Positions 48,794 through 57,141 are shown, numbered from the stretch's first letter. The stretch: DNA of 64,000 bases from Amycolatopsis mediterranei (GCF_026017845.1 NZ_CP100416.1:8485416-8549415), one strand, 5' to 3'. Translations and numbers: made by a program. The notes: generated from the letters alone by a model not told the origin.

Positions 48794-51061
48794 TCAGGCG
48801 GCCGTGCAGCTGCTCCCGTTGAGCGTGAACGCCGACGGCGCCGAGTTGGTGCCGGTGAACGTGCCGTTGAAGCCGATGCCGGTCGAAGCGTTCGGCGCCA
48901 ACGTGCCGTTCCAGCTCAGGTTCTTGGCCGTGACGGCACCGCCGGACTGGGCGAAGGTGGCGCCCCAGCCGGGCAGGGTCACCTGCTGGCCGCCGGCGAA
49001 GGCGAAGGCCAGCGTCCAGCCGGTGACCGCGCTCGTGCCGGTGTTGGTGATGGTGACGTTGGCGGTGAACCCGTTGCCCCCGCCCCAGTTCGAGGCGGCG
49101 TAGGCCACCTTGCACGCACCGGATCCGCCGCCCGCGCTCGTCGTCGCCGTCGCGACCCCGGAGCCGGCCGAGGTGTTCCCGGCGGCGTCCCTCGCCCGCA
49201 CCTGGTACCGGTACGTGCTCGAAGCCGTCAGGCCGCTGTCGGTGTACGACGTCGTCGCGGTCGAACCGACCACGGCGAACGTGCCCCCGCTCGCTCCCGG
49301 CGCCCGGAGGACGTCGTAGCCGGTGACGCCGACGTTGTCGGTCGACGCGGCCCAGCTCAGCGTGGCGCCGCTCGACGTCACGCCCGAGACGGCCGGCGTG
49401 CCCGGAACGGACGGCGCCTGGGTGTCGGCTTGGCTGCCGCCGTAGATCGTTGCTTCCTTCGCCGTCTGCCGGATTCCGTTGATGCCGTTGAGGAATCGTT
49501 CACCCCACGCCGTCAAGCTCGCCGGGTCGAAGTTGTTCGTCATGTCGAGGTAGGCGACGTCGCTGCTGTTGCCGCTCCAGGACCAGCCGAGGTAGCCGAG
49601 GCCGCGGGCCTGCGCCTGGGCCATGATCGTGTCCTCGTCCGGGTTGCCGTCGGTGTGCATGCTGCCGAACTCGCCGACGACCAGGGGCAGCCCGGCGGTG
49701 CGGAAGGCGTCGAAGTACGCGTTGATCTCGGCGGCGGTGTCGTAGACGCCGTACATGTGGATGGAGAAGACCGTGTTGTGCTGGGGGTCGGCGTTGAACA
49801 CCGTGCCCGCGTTGTCGCGCATGATGTTCTGCCAGTCCTGGCCCCACATCGGCGCGTCGGCCATCAGCAGGTGCTGCAGGCCGGCGGCCCGCAACCGCTT
49901 GATCGCGTTGCTCGTCGCGCTCGTCCAGGTCGCGCTGACCTGCTGGTCGTTGCCGAACGGCTCGTTGCCCAGGTTGATGACGACGTAATTTTCCTGGCCC
50001 TTCAGCGCATCGGCCACGCTGATCCAATAGCCGGCCGCCTGATCCAGCGTCGCGGCCCCGCTCTGCTCGCCGTACCCGGTGGTGTCGTGGACCTCCAGGA
50101 CGCAGATCAGCCGGTTCTGCTTGCACTGCCCGATGACGCTGGTGACTTCGGCGGCCGACGTCGGTCCCCACCGTTGCCCGCTGCCGAGGACGACCCGGAC
50201 CGTGTTGGCACCGAAGGACTTGATGTCGGCGAAGGCGCGGTTCTGGCCCGGGTACCAGACGTACGCGTGGTTCACCCCGCGCATGACGAACGGCGAGCCG
50301 TTCGCCTCGAGGATCCGGGTGCCGTCGACGTGCAGGCCGGTCGCGGTGGGCGTGTCCGTGCCGAGCGCCGCGACCAGGGCCGGGTACCAGCGGCTCTCCA
50401 TCTTCTGGATGCCGGTGGTGCCGTTCGGGTGGACGCCGTCACCGGTGTCGGCCGCGGTGTCGAACCCGGTCCACTGGTCGACGACGGTGATCGGCGACGC
50501 GGCCGTGGAGTGCGCCTGGGCCCAGCCGGGGATGGCGTTGTTCAGGTCGACCACCCGCTGGCCGCAGGCCGTGCAGTTGGCCGGGTTCATCGGGATGATC
50601 TTGGCGACGATCAGCTTGGTCGCCGGGTTCGCGGCCCGCATCTGGCCCAGCAGCGTGGTGAAGGCGTCGAGGATGGTGCTCGCCGGGATGTTGTTCCAGA
50701 CGTCGTTGGTGCCCAGGTGCATCAGGACGATGTCCGGGTGCGTCGCCGACAGCCAGCCGGGCAGCTGGTTGTCCCGGGCGATCCCGGTCGCCAGGAACCC
50801 GCCGTGGCCCTCGTTCTCACCGTCGTAGGTGAAGCCGCAGCCCTGCGCCGGCAGGGTGCCGACGAAGTCGATGTCGGTGTGGCCGGTCTCCTGGAGGTGT
50901 TTCCACAACAACGCGCGCCAGCAGCCGGGCGACCCGGTGATGGAGTCGCCCAGCGCCATGATCCGGGTGGGCGTGGCCGCCCCGGCCGCGGCGGGGGCCA
51001 CGAGAGCGCAGGCGGCCACCAGCAGGCCGGCCAGGAGCGCGCGGAGGAATCGCCAGTTCAT
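48794..51061 (-). CDS. Secreted bifunctional SGNH esterase - GH5_8 mannanase with FnIII and CBM2
   Basis: 755 residues. After a signal peptide ending GAATP, residues about 32-230 are an SGNH esterase: RIMALGDSITGSPGCWRALL with the nucleophile, MHLGTNDVWN and GDGVHPNGTT with the Asp/His pair. Residues about 240-535 are a GH5 subfamily 8 mannanase: MRGVNHAYVWYPGQ, VLEVHDTTGYGEQSG, the acid/base Glu in INLGNEPFGN near 364, HMYGVY and the nucleophile Glu in VVGEFGS near 463. A fibronectin-III domain (about 553-640) and CBM2 (about 649-755) follow. The esterase may deacetylate mannan for the mannanase; no such natural pairing is assumed known. A perfect CebR box lies 42 bases upstream. It is the first gene of the five-gene operon. 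Confidence 0.93.
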   Translation of the reverse strand: MNWRFLRALLAGLLVAACALVAPAAAGAATPTRIMALGDSITGSPGCWRALLWKHLQETGHTDIDFVGTLPAQGCGFTYDGENEGHGGFLATGIARDNQLPGWLSATHPDIVLMHLGTNDVWNNIPASTILDAFTTLLGQMRAANPATKLIVAKIIPMNPANCTACGQRVVDLNNAIPGWAQAHSTAASPITVVDQWTGFDTAADTGDGVHPNGTTGIQKMESRWYPALVAALGTDTPTATGLHVDGTRILEANGSPFVMRGVNHAYVWYPGQNRAFADIKSFGANTVRVVLGSGQRWGPTSAAEVTSVIGQCKQNRLICVLEVHDTTGYGEQSGAATLDQAAGYWISVADALKGQENYVVINLGNEPFGNDQQVSATWTSATSNAIKRLRAAGLQHLLMADAPMWGQDWQNIMRDNAGTVFNADPQHNTVFSIHMYGVYDTAAEINAYFDAFRTAGLPLVVGEFGSMHTDGNPDEDTIMAQAQARGLGYLGWSWSGNSSDVAYLDMTNNFDPASLTAWGERFLNGINGIRQTAKEATIYGGSQADTQAPSVPGTPAVSGVTSSGATLSWAASTDNVGVTGYDVLRAPGASGGTFAVVGSTATTSYTDSGLTASSTYRYQVRARDAAGNTSAGSGVATATTSAGGGSGACKVAYAASNWGGGNGFTANVTITNTGTSAVTGWTLAFAFAGGQQVTLPGWGATFAQSGGAVTAKNLSWNGTLAPNASTGIGFNGTFTGTNSAPSAFTLNGSSCTAA

Positions 51062-51103
51062 TACCGACCTCCTGGAGAAGGACTCGACAGGAAAGTTTCA
51101 GGC

Positions 51104-51117
51104 TGGGAGCGCTCCCA
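51104..51117. promoter_or_regulatory. CebR/CelR operator (perfect 14-bp palindrome), copy 2
   Basis: TGGGAGCGCTCCCA, identical to the site at 18329-18342, lies 42 bases upstream of the esterase-mannanase start. It would place the whole mannan-pectin operon under cello-oligosaccharide control. Confidence 0.9.
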
Positions 51118-51174
51118 CGGTAACACGCGCGACACGGGCGGAACACCGGCCACGAGACAGAAACCGGCCAATCT

Positions 51175-51189
51175 GCTTAACCGTTAAGC
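51175..51189. promoter_or_regulatory. 15-bp palindrome GCTTAACCGTTAAGC
   Basis: Perfect 7-bp arms GCTTAAC and GTTAAGC around one C, in the 169-base gap between the GH53 stop and the mannanase start. The AT content and position suggest an operator; it could also be part of a terminator for GH53. Confidence 0.45.
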
Positions 51190-51205
51190 TGCCCGGACGC
51201 CGTTT

Positions 51206-51221
51206 GAGAAAGCGTTTTCTC
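51206..51221. promoter_or_regulatory. LacI-type palindrome GAGAAAGCGTTTTCTC
   Basis: Seven of eight base pairs are symmetric around a central CG. It resembles the site at 57245-57260 (GAGAAAGCGCTTACTC). It lies 9 bases after the GH53 stop and 145 bases before the mannanase start. Confidence 0.5.
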
Positions 51222-51230
51222 GAACGGTGG

Positions 51231-52403
51231 TCAAGCTCGCCAGCGCACCTGCGGATTGAACCGGCCGGAGCGGTCGAAGACGGCCTGGTTCTCCCAGCCG
51301 TCGCCGGACCCGGAGATGTCGGCCGGGTCCCAGCCGTTGCCCGGCACCGCGTACCACGTGGGTTCCCAGTAGAAGACGCCGATCGCGCCGGCGGCACGGG
51401 CGGTGTCCTGCACCGCGGTGAAGTTCGCGGCCTGCCCGGCCGGGGTGGCCGGATATCCCGCGCACGGCTGCGCGGCCGAGACCGCGTTGGGGGTGCTGTC
51501 GTCGTTGGCCGTCGTGTACGGGTAGGCCGTTTCGGCGAGGACGACCGGCTTGCCGTACCGGGACCGCACGTCGGACACCACGCCGGCCATGTTCGCCATC
51601 GTGCCGTGCCAGTAGCAGTAGTAGGACAGGCCGGTGATGTCCCACGGGACGCGCTGGGCCCGGATGCCGTCGTAGAACCAGCGGGCGTGCGCGTCGCTGT
51701 CGGCGTCGGCGGTGTGGATGATCACCTGCGTGCCGCTGTTGCAGGCCTTGGTGGCGTTGTAGCCGGCCTTGAGCAGCAGGCCGAGGTTGGTGAAGTCGTT
51801 GTTGACGACAGTGCCATTCCGGGGCGTCGCCCCGGGCCGGGGGCTCCGCCACCCGGAGCCCCCGAAAGAAACCTTCCCGTCGTTCCACAGCAGGCCGACG
51901 TTGATCTCGTTGCCGATCTGCACGCTGTCGGGCGTCGTGCCCTGGGCCTTGAGCCCGAAGCAGACGTCATAGGTGTAGTCGTACACATCGGTCTGCAGCA
52001 GGCCGATGGGGTGCGCGGCCCAGGCCGCGGGTTTGGTCTGCGTACCGGGATCGGCCCACGTGTCGGAGTAGTGGAAGTCGACCAGGAGCTTGAGGCCCTT
52101 GGCCTTCACCGACCGCGCGTACTGCAGCACCTTGGCCTTGTTGTTGTAGCCGCTGCGCGGGTTGTTCCACACCCGCAGGCGAACGTAGTTGACGCCGGCG
52201 CCCTTGAGGATGTCGAGGGGATCGCGGGCCACCCCGGCCGCGTCGGTGTACTTCGCGCCGAGGTCGAGCGCCCGCTGGGCGGTCGAAACGTCCGCGCCCA
52301 GCATGCCGAGGGAGTTCGCGGCCGAAGCCGCGGTGACCGGCAGGGCGAGGGCCGCCAGGATCAGGGCCGCCGTCGCGAGGCGGCCGGTACGGGACACGGT
52401 CAT
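51231..52403 (-). CDS. Secreted GH53 endo-beta-1,4-galactanase with an in-frame repeat insertion
   Basis: 390 residues. A signal peptide ends ASAANS. The GH53 barrel follows: LGMLGADVSTAQ, GVNYVRLRVWNNP, KLLVDFHYSDTWADPG, the acid/base Glu in VQIGNEINVGLLW near 163 and the nucleophile Glu in VVLAETAYPY near 289, with GVFYWEPTWYAVPGNGW near the end. It cuts the galactan side chains of RG-I. Residues about 178-194 (SFGGSGWRSPRPGATPRNGT) are encoded by a 48-bp repeat and interrupt the family's normal 'WNDG(K) ... NNDFTNLG' region just after the acid/base motif. AAAGGAGAT precedes ATG 52403, which overlaps the stop of the LacI gene, so translation is coupled. Confidence 0.93.
   Translation of the reverse strand: MTVSRTGRLATAALILAALALPVTAASAANSLGMLGADVSTAQRALDLGAKYTDAAGVARDPLDILKGAGVNYVRLRVWNNPRSGYNNKAKVLQYARSVKAKGLKLLVDFHYSDTWADPGTQTKPAAWAAHPIGLLQTDVYDYTYDVCFGLKAQGTTPDSVQIGNEINVGLLWNDGKVSFGGSGWRSPRPGATPRNGTVVNNDFTNLGLLLKAGYNATKACNSGTQVIIHTADADSDAHARWFYDGIRAQRVPWDITGLSYYCYWHGTMANMAGVVSDVRSRYGKPVVLAETAYPYTTANDDSTPNAVSAAQPCAGYPATPAGQAANFTAVQDTARAAGAIGVFYWEPTWYAVPGNGWDPADISGSGDGWENQAVFDRSGRFNPQVRWRA
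51820..51867. repeat. 48-bp double-hairpin repeat, copy 2 (inside the GH53 gene)
   Basis: 44 of 48 bases match 21979-22026. The dyads here are nearly perfect: CGGGGCGTCGCCCCG and CGGGGGCTCCG paired with CGGAGCCCCCG. The element sits inside a coding sequence in the same orientation relative to its gene as copy 1, but in a different reading frame. Confidence 0.8.
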
Positions 52404-53458
52404 CCGATCTCCTTTGATCGAGTTTTCGAAGCTGTCCGGCGCGGCCGGGGGCGGCGGCTGGACTCGCGGACCACCAGTTCCGGGGTGAACACCACGTGCC
52501 GGTGCTCGTGCTCGGACGGCGACAGCGATTCGGCGATGACCAGCTCCGCGGCGGTGCGGCCGATCCCGTGCCGCGGCTGGCGGACCGACGTCAGCGGCAC
52601 CGCGGCCGCCGCCGCGAAGTCGATGTCGTCGTAGCCGACGATCGCCAGGTCCTCCGGGACCCGCACGCCCGCCCGCACCGCGGCCTGGAGCAGGCCGAGC
52701 GCCAGCAGGTCGTTCGCGCAGAAGACGGCGTCCGGCAGCACCGCCCGGGCCAGCAGCTGCTCACCGGCCCGCAGGCCGCACGCCACGTTGAGGGCCGGCG
52801 CCGGCAGCACCTCGAGCACATCCGGTGGCCGGCCCGCCAGCCGGATCGCGTCGCGGGCGCCGCGGTGGCGTTCGGCCGCCTGGTGGATGCCCGCCGGGCC
52901 GGTCACCATCACGATGCGCTCGCACCCCTCGGCCAGCAGGTGGGTGACCGCGAGCTCGCCGCCGTGGCGGTCGTCCACCGCGACCGAGCACAGGTCCTCC
53001 TCCGCCGTCGGGTGGTCGAGCAGGACCACCGAAATCCCCCGGTCCCGCAGCCACCGCACCGGTGCCGGCCCGGCCTCGACCGGCGTGATCAGCACCCCGT
53101 GCACCCGCTGGGAAGCCAGCAGCTCGACGTGCCCGCGTTCCTTGGCCACGGATTCGCCGCTGTTGCACAGGATCACCGCGTGCCCGGCCTCGCTCGCCGC
53201 CTCTTCGACACCGCGGGCGACGTCGGTGAAGAAGGGGTTGCCCACGTCGAGCACCACCAGGCCGATCGTGCGGGCGGTGCCCGACCGCAGCTGGCGCGCC
53301 GGCTCGTTGCGGACGTACCCCAGCGCGTCGATGGCGGCGAGGACCCGCGCGCGGGTGGCGGCGGCGACCACGTCGGGCCGGTTCAGCACGTTGGACACCG
53401 TCCCGACCGACACCGCGGCCCGGACGGCGACGTCCCGGATGCCGATCGGCGGCTTCAC
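52400..53458 (-). CDS. LacI-family regulator of the galactan uptake operon
   Basis: 352 residues. The helix-turn-helix is IRDVAVRAAVSVGTVSNVLN, followed by the hinge RNEPARQLRSG; the sugar-binding domain includes TIGLVVLDVGNPFFTDVARG, GVLITPVEAG and LAIVGYDDIDFAAAAAVPLTSV. A GTG start overlaps the previous stop and its own stop overlaps the GH53 start, each by four bases. Being inside the ABC operon, it is probably the local repressor. The likely operators are the TTGAATCGGTTCA sites at 57126-57141 and 57313-57325, in the divergent control region. The inducer is probably a galacto-oligosaccharide; this is inferred. Confidence 0.93.
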   Translation of the reverse strand: MKPPIGIRDVAVRAAVSVGTVSNVLNRPDVVAAATRARVLAAIDALGYVRNEPARQLRSGTARTIGLVVLDVGNPFFTDVARGVEEAASEAGHAVILCNSGESVAKERGHVELLASQRVHGVLITPVEAGPAPVRWLRDRGISVVLLDHPTAEEDLCSVAVDDRHGGELAVTHLLAEGCERIVMVTGPAGIHQAAERHRGARDAIRLAGRPPDVLEVLPAPALNVACGLRAGEQLLARAVLPDAVFCANDLLALGLLQAAVRAGVRVPEDLAIVGYDDIDFAAAAAVPLTSVRQPRHGIGRTAAELVIAESLSPSEHEHRHVVFTPELVVRESSRRPRPRRTASKTRSKEIG

Positions 53459-54012
53459 CGGCGTTCCCGCAAGCCCACCGCCACCGCGGCCAGCACGAGC
53501 AGGCCCGGAGCGACGACCACGAAGGCCGGCGCCTGCCCGACGACGACGGCCACGACGACGATCGCGACGACCAGCCCGAAGCTGCCACGCCAGTCCAAGA
53601 CCGTCTCCCGGCCGGCCACCCCCAGCACCTCCGGCCAGCGCCGGTCCGGCCGCCAGGCCGCCGCGCCGCGCAGGCCGGCCGCCAGGAGCGCGGCGAGCAC
53701 CAGTCCCAGCACGGCCCCGAACACCCGGCCGCCCGGCAGCCCGCCCAGCACCGCGACGACGTCGACGGCTCCGACGACCAGCAGACCCGCCGGGGCCAGC
53801 ACGGCCACCGGGTGGGCCAGCGCCGCGCGGAACAGGCGGGCGAACCGGCGCACGGTCGGTGTCCGGGCGTCCGCGGCGACGTCGGTGACCAGCACCGAAC
53901 CGGCGGCCGCCGCGGCCAAGGACGTCACGACGAACACCGAGGCCACGCAGACCAGCAGGCCCACGAACAGGACCTCGGCGAGCAGCGTCAGCGAGCGGTA
54001 CTGCGTCTTCAT
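53455..54012 (-). CDS. Small membrane protein of the sugar uptake operon (DUF624/YesL-like)
   Basis: 185 residues with about five membrane segments: LLAEVLFVGLLVCVASVFVV, VAVLAPAGLLVVGAVDVVAV, VFGAVLGLVLAALLAAGL, GLVVAIVVVAVVVGQA and FVVVAPGLLVLAAVAV. The opening 'L-LLAEVLFVGLL--VASVFVVTSLAAAAAG' and the TPTVRRFARLFRAALAHP loop resemble YesL-type DUF624 proteins that accompany oligosaccharide ABC importers, often in pectin loci. The function is unknown. Start and stop overlap both neighbours by four bases. Confidence 0.65.
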   Translation of the reverse strand: MKTQYRSLTLLAEVLFVGLLVCVASVFVVTSLAAAAAGSVLVTDVAADARTPTVRRFARLFRAALAHPVAVLAPAGLLVVGAVDVVAVLGGLPGGRVFGAVLGLVLAALLAAGLRGAAAWRPDRRWPEVLGVAGRETVLDWRGSFGLVVAIVVVAVVVGQAPAFVVVAPGLLVLAAVAVGLRERR

Positions 54013-54839
54013 CCCTTCAGCCCCGATGTCGCGACGCCCTCCACCAGGTATCGCTGGAAGGCGAAGAAGAACAACCCGATCGGCAGCAGGGCGAGCACCG
54101 ACATGGCGAACATCGGGCCGAACGCCGACTGGCTCGTCTGGTCGACGAAGATCTGCAGCGCCAGCGGCAGGGTGAACCGGCCGGGGTCGTTGAGGTAGAT
54201 CAGCTGCGAGAAGAAGTCGTTCCAGGTCCAGATGAAGGTGAAGATGGCGGTGGTGATCAGCGCCGGGCGCAGCAGCGGCGCGATCACGTACCGGAACGTC
54301 CGCACCGGCCCGCAGCCGTCGATCGTCGCGGCCTCGTCCAGTTCGCCGGGCAGGGCGCGGATGAACTGCACCATCAGGAAGACGAAGAACGCGTCGGTGG
54401 CCAGGAACTTCGGCAGGACCAGCGGCCAGAACGTGTTGACCATGCCGAGCTTCTGGAAGATCACGTACTGCGGGATGAGCACGACGTGCTGCGGCAGCAT
54501 GATGGTGGAGAGCATGAACCCGAACATCGGCCCGCGACCGCGGAAGTGCAGCCGGGCGAAGGCGTAGGCGGCGAGCGAGCAGGACACGACGTTGCCGAGC
54601 ACCGCGCCGACCGAAATCACCAGCGAGTTGGCGAAGTAGTGCCAGACGCTGTAGCCGGCCACCCCGGCGAACACCTGCGTGTAGTTGTCCCCGGTCGGGT
54701 GCGACGGCAGCAGCGAAAGCCCGGCCAGCACTTCCTCCGCGGGCTTGAACGACGCCGAGACCAGCCAGCCCACGGGATACAGGAGCACCAGCAGGATGAG
54801 CACCATCAGCAGGTGCCACCCCCACGACCGGCGGGTCAT
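54009..54839 (-). CDS. Carbohydrate ABC importer permease (MalG type)
   Basis: 276 residues, six membrane segments: LLMVLILLVLLYPVGWLVSASF first, and the EAA motif loop DEAATIDGCGPVRTFRYVIAPLLRP that contacts the ATPase. WNDFFSQLIYL and the C-terminal VATSGLKG are usual for CUT1 MalG-type subunits. ATG 54839 overlaps the stop of the other permease. No ATPase gene is seen in the operon, as is common in actinomycetes, where a shared MsiK ATPase serves many CUT1 importers. Confidence 0.95.
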   Translation of the reverse strand: MTRRSWGWHLLMVLILLVLLYPVGWLVSASFKPAEEVLAGLSLLPSHPTGDNYTQVFAGVAGYSVWHYFANSLVISVGAVLGNVVSCSLAAYAFARLHFRGRGPMFGFMLSTIMLPQHVVLIPQYVIFQKLGMVNTFWPLVLPKFLATDAFFVFLMVQFIRALPGELDEAATIDGCGPVRTFRYVIAPLLRPALITTAIFTFIWTWNDFFSQLIYLNDPGRFTLPLALQIFVDQTSQSAFGPMFAMSVLALLPIGLFFFAFQRYLVEGVATSGLKG

Positions 54840-55777
54840 CGGCTCTCCCCCGCGTAGAACACCCACCGGCGCGAGCCGCGGAACAGCAGCGCGGTGAGCA
54901 CGCCGATCACCACCAGCAGCACCCAGGCCATCGCCGAGGCGAAGCCCATCCGGAAGTCCGTGAAGCCGCGCTGGTAGAGGTAGAGGGTGTAGAGCAGGGT
55001 CGAGTCGCTGGGCCCGCCGCGGCCGCTGCTGACGACGAACGCGCCGGTGAACGACTGGAACGCGTGGATGGTCTCCAGCACCAGGTTGAACAGCAGCACC
55101 GGGGACAGCATCGGCAGCGTCACCGACCGGAACCGGCGCAAGGCCCCGGCGCCGTCGAGTTCCGCCGCCTCGTACAGCTCCTTCGGGATCTGCTTGAGCC
55201 CGGCGAGGAAGATGACCATCGGCGCGCCGAACTGCCAGACGGCCAGCGCGATCACGGCCAGCAGCGCGAACTGCGGCTGGTCTACCCACCCGCCGGTGTC
55301 GAGGCCGAACGCGGCCAGCACCCGGTCCGCCGTGCCGCCGGTGGAGAACATCGCGCGCCACACCAGGGCGAGGCTCACGCTCGCGCCGAGCAGCGAGGGC
55401 GCGTAGAACGCCGAGCGGTACAGCCCGGCGCCGCGGCGGGCGCGGTTCAGCAGCATCGCGACGGCCAGCGCGAGCCCGAGCTTGAGCGGCACCGAGAGCC
55501 CGACGTACCGCGCGGTGACGCCGGCGGCGTGCCAGAACCGGTCGTCGCGGGTGAACATCGTTGCGTAGTTGTCCAGGCCGACCCAGCGGGGCGCGTCGAA
55601 CAGGTCGTAGTCGGTGAACGACAGGTACAGCGACGCGATCATCGGGCCGATGGTCAGCACCAGCACACCGAGCAGCCACGGCGACAGGAACAGGTACCCG
55701 GTGCCCTGGCCGGCTCGGCGGCGGCGGGGCACGGCCCGTTCCGGCGCCACCGGCCGGTCCAGCACAGCTTGCGTCAT
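54836..55777 (-). CDS. Carbohydrate ABC importer permease (MalF type)
   Basis: 313 residues, six membrane segments: YLFLSPWLLGVLVLTIGPMI first, and the EAA loop YEAAELDGAGALRRFRSVTLPMLSP. The 'SLYLSFTDYDLFDAPRWVGLDNY' segment that follows helix 1 (in part SFTDYDLFDAPRWVGL) is typical of CUT1 MalF subunits. GGAGGAG precedes ATG 55777. It starts 11 bases after the binding-protein gene and overlaps the second permease gene by four bases. Confidence 0.95.
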   Translation of the reverse strand: MTQAVLDRPVAPERAVPRRRRAGQGTGYLFLSPWLLGVLVLTIGPMIASLYLSFTDYDLFDAPRWVGLDNYATMFTRDDRFWHAAGVTARYVGLSVPLKLGLALAVAMLLNRARRGAGLYRSAFYAPSLLGASVSLALVWRAMFSTGGTADRVLAAFGLDTGGWVDQPQFALLAVIALAVWQFGAPMVIFLAGLKQIPKELYEAAELDGAGALRRFRSVTLPMLSPVLLFNLVLETIHAFQSFTGAFVVSSGRGGPSDSTLLYTLYLYQRGFTDFRMGFASAMAWVLLVVIGVLTALLFRGSRRWVFYAGESR

Positions 55778-55788
55778 CTGCTCCTCCG

Positions 55789-57075
55789 TCAGGATCCGAG
55801 CGACTGCTGCGCGGTCTGCACCGCGCGCGCGGCCCCGTCGGCGACACCCGTGCGGCCGAAGATCACGTCGTCGTAGACGCGCTGGAAATCGCGCTTCACC
55901 GCCGCGGACCCGGTGGGCCACAGGCCGGTCGCCGGCCCGATCCGGTCGGCGACCGACTTTTCGTAGTCGCACACCGCCTTCGTGGCCGCTTGAGCCGCGC
56001 CGCAGACCTGCTCGCGGATCGCCGTGTTCGGCGGCAGCCCCCGCGCCACGCCCAGCAGCTTCCCGGCTTCGGGGTTGTTGACCAAGAAGCTCAGCAGCTT
56101 GGCGGCGGCCTCCTTGTGGGCCGAGCGTTGCGCGACGGCGAAGGTGACCGGCGGCATCGCGGCCATGCCGGACGCCGTGCCGTCGGTGGGCAGCGGTGCC
56201 GCCTGGATCCCCGGGCCGTAGCTCGACAGATACGCGCTCAGGCTGGAGTCGTAGTTGATCTCCGACCCGGCGCGCTTGGTGACCAGGCCGGAGTTCGGCA
56301 TCGAGCCGTCCATCTTCGTGGTGACCTCGGGCGCGGTGACGGCCTTGGCCGCGCGCAGGTCGCCGGTCAGCGTCCAGAACTGCGTCAGGTCGGCGGCGGT
56401 GAACCCGAGCTTGCCGTCGTCGGTGTAGAGCTGCTTGCCGTGCTGGTGCAGCCAGACTTCGAACCAGTCGATCGCCCAGCCGAAGTCGGTAGTCCCGGCC
56501 ACCCCGGTCGCGGCCACCTTGCGCAGGCCCTCGCCGAACTGTGCCCAGGTCCAGGTCTTGCCGGGCCCGGACGGCGGTGCGACGCCCGCCTTCGTGAAGA
56601 CGCCCGCGTCGTAGGCGAGCATCTGCGTGGTCTGGCCGCCGGGCACGGCGTACTGCTTCCCCTCGATCTTCCCGCCGGCCAGCAGCGCGGGCGCGATCCC
56701 GGTGACGTCGACCGCCTTGCCCATGTACGGGCTCAGGTCCTCGAGCACGTGCCGGTGCTGGTACTCGCCGAGCGTCGCGCGGTCCAGCTGGATCAGGTCC
56801 GGCGACGCGCCGCCGGCGACCTGGGTCGAGAGCTTCTGGAAGTAGGCGTCGTACGCGGCGTACTCCGTCTGGACGGTGATGCCCGGATTGTCCTTCATGA
56901 ACAGGTCCACCGCGGCCTTCGTGACCTTGGCCCGGTCTTCGTTGCCCCACCAGACGAAGCGGATCGTCGTGGGCCCCGACGCGTCGCCGCCGCCACCGCA
57001 CCCGGTGACCAGTCCCGCCAGCGTGACCGCCACGACCGCCGTCAGGGCGGCGCGCAGCCCGAACCGTCCGTTCAT
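55789..57075 (-). CDS. ABC importer sugar-binding lipoprotein
   Basis: 428 residues. A lipoprotein signal (VAVTLAGLVTGCGGGGDASG, Cys near 26) is followed by IRFVWWGNEDRAKVTKAAVD, FQKLSTQVAGGASPDLIQLD, WTWAQFGEGLRKVA and AAAKLLSFLVNNPEAGKLLG, all typical of extracellular solute-binding family 1 proteins. The likely ligands are galactan or rhamnogalacturonan oligosaccharides, from the presence of GH53 in the operon. AAGGGAA precedes ATG 57075. It is the first gene of the operon and is divergent from the PL26-like gene, with a 284-base control region. Confidence 0.94.
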   Translation of the reverse strand: MNGRFGLRAALTAVVAVTLAGLVTGCGGGGDASGPTTIRFVWWGNEDRAKVTKAAVDLFMKDNPGITVQTEYAAYDAYFQKLSTQVAGGASPDLIQLDRATLGEYQHRHVLEDLSPYMGKAVDVTGIAPALLAGGKIEGKQYAVPGGQTTQMLAYDAGVFTKAGVAPPSGPGKTWTWAQFGEGLRKVAATGVAGTTDFGWAIDWFEVWLHQHGKQLYTDDGKLGFTAADLTQFWTLTGDLRAAKAVTAPEVTTKMDGSMPNSGLVTKRAGSEINYDSSLSAYLSSYGPGIQAAPLPTDGTASGMAAMPPVTFAVAQRSAHKEAAAKLLSFLVNNPEAGKLLGVARGLPPNTAIREQVCGAAQAATKAVCDYEKSVADRIGPATGLWPTGSAAVKRDFQRVYDDVIFGRTGVADGAARAVQTAQQSLGS

Positions 57076-57125
57076 CGAATTTCCCTTCTGGAGACCACCA
57101 CCGGGCGAGCTCACCGGAATTCGGT

Positions 57126-57141
57126 CTTGAATCGGTTCAAG
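57126..57141. promoter_or_regulatory. LacI-type operator CTTGAATCGGTTCAAG
   Basis: A 16-bp dyad with a central CG, 50 bases before the sugar-binding protein gene. The 13-mer TTGAATCGGTTCA recurs exactly at 57313-57325 before the divergent lyase gene. It is the probable site of the LacI regulator at 52400. Confidence 0.75.
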
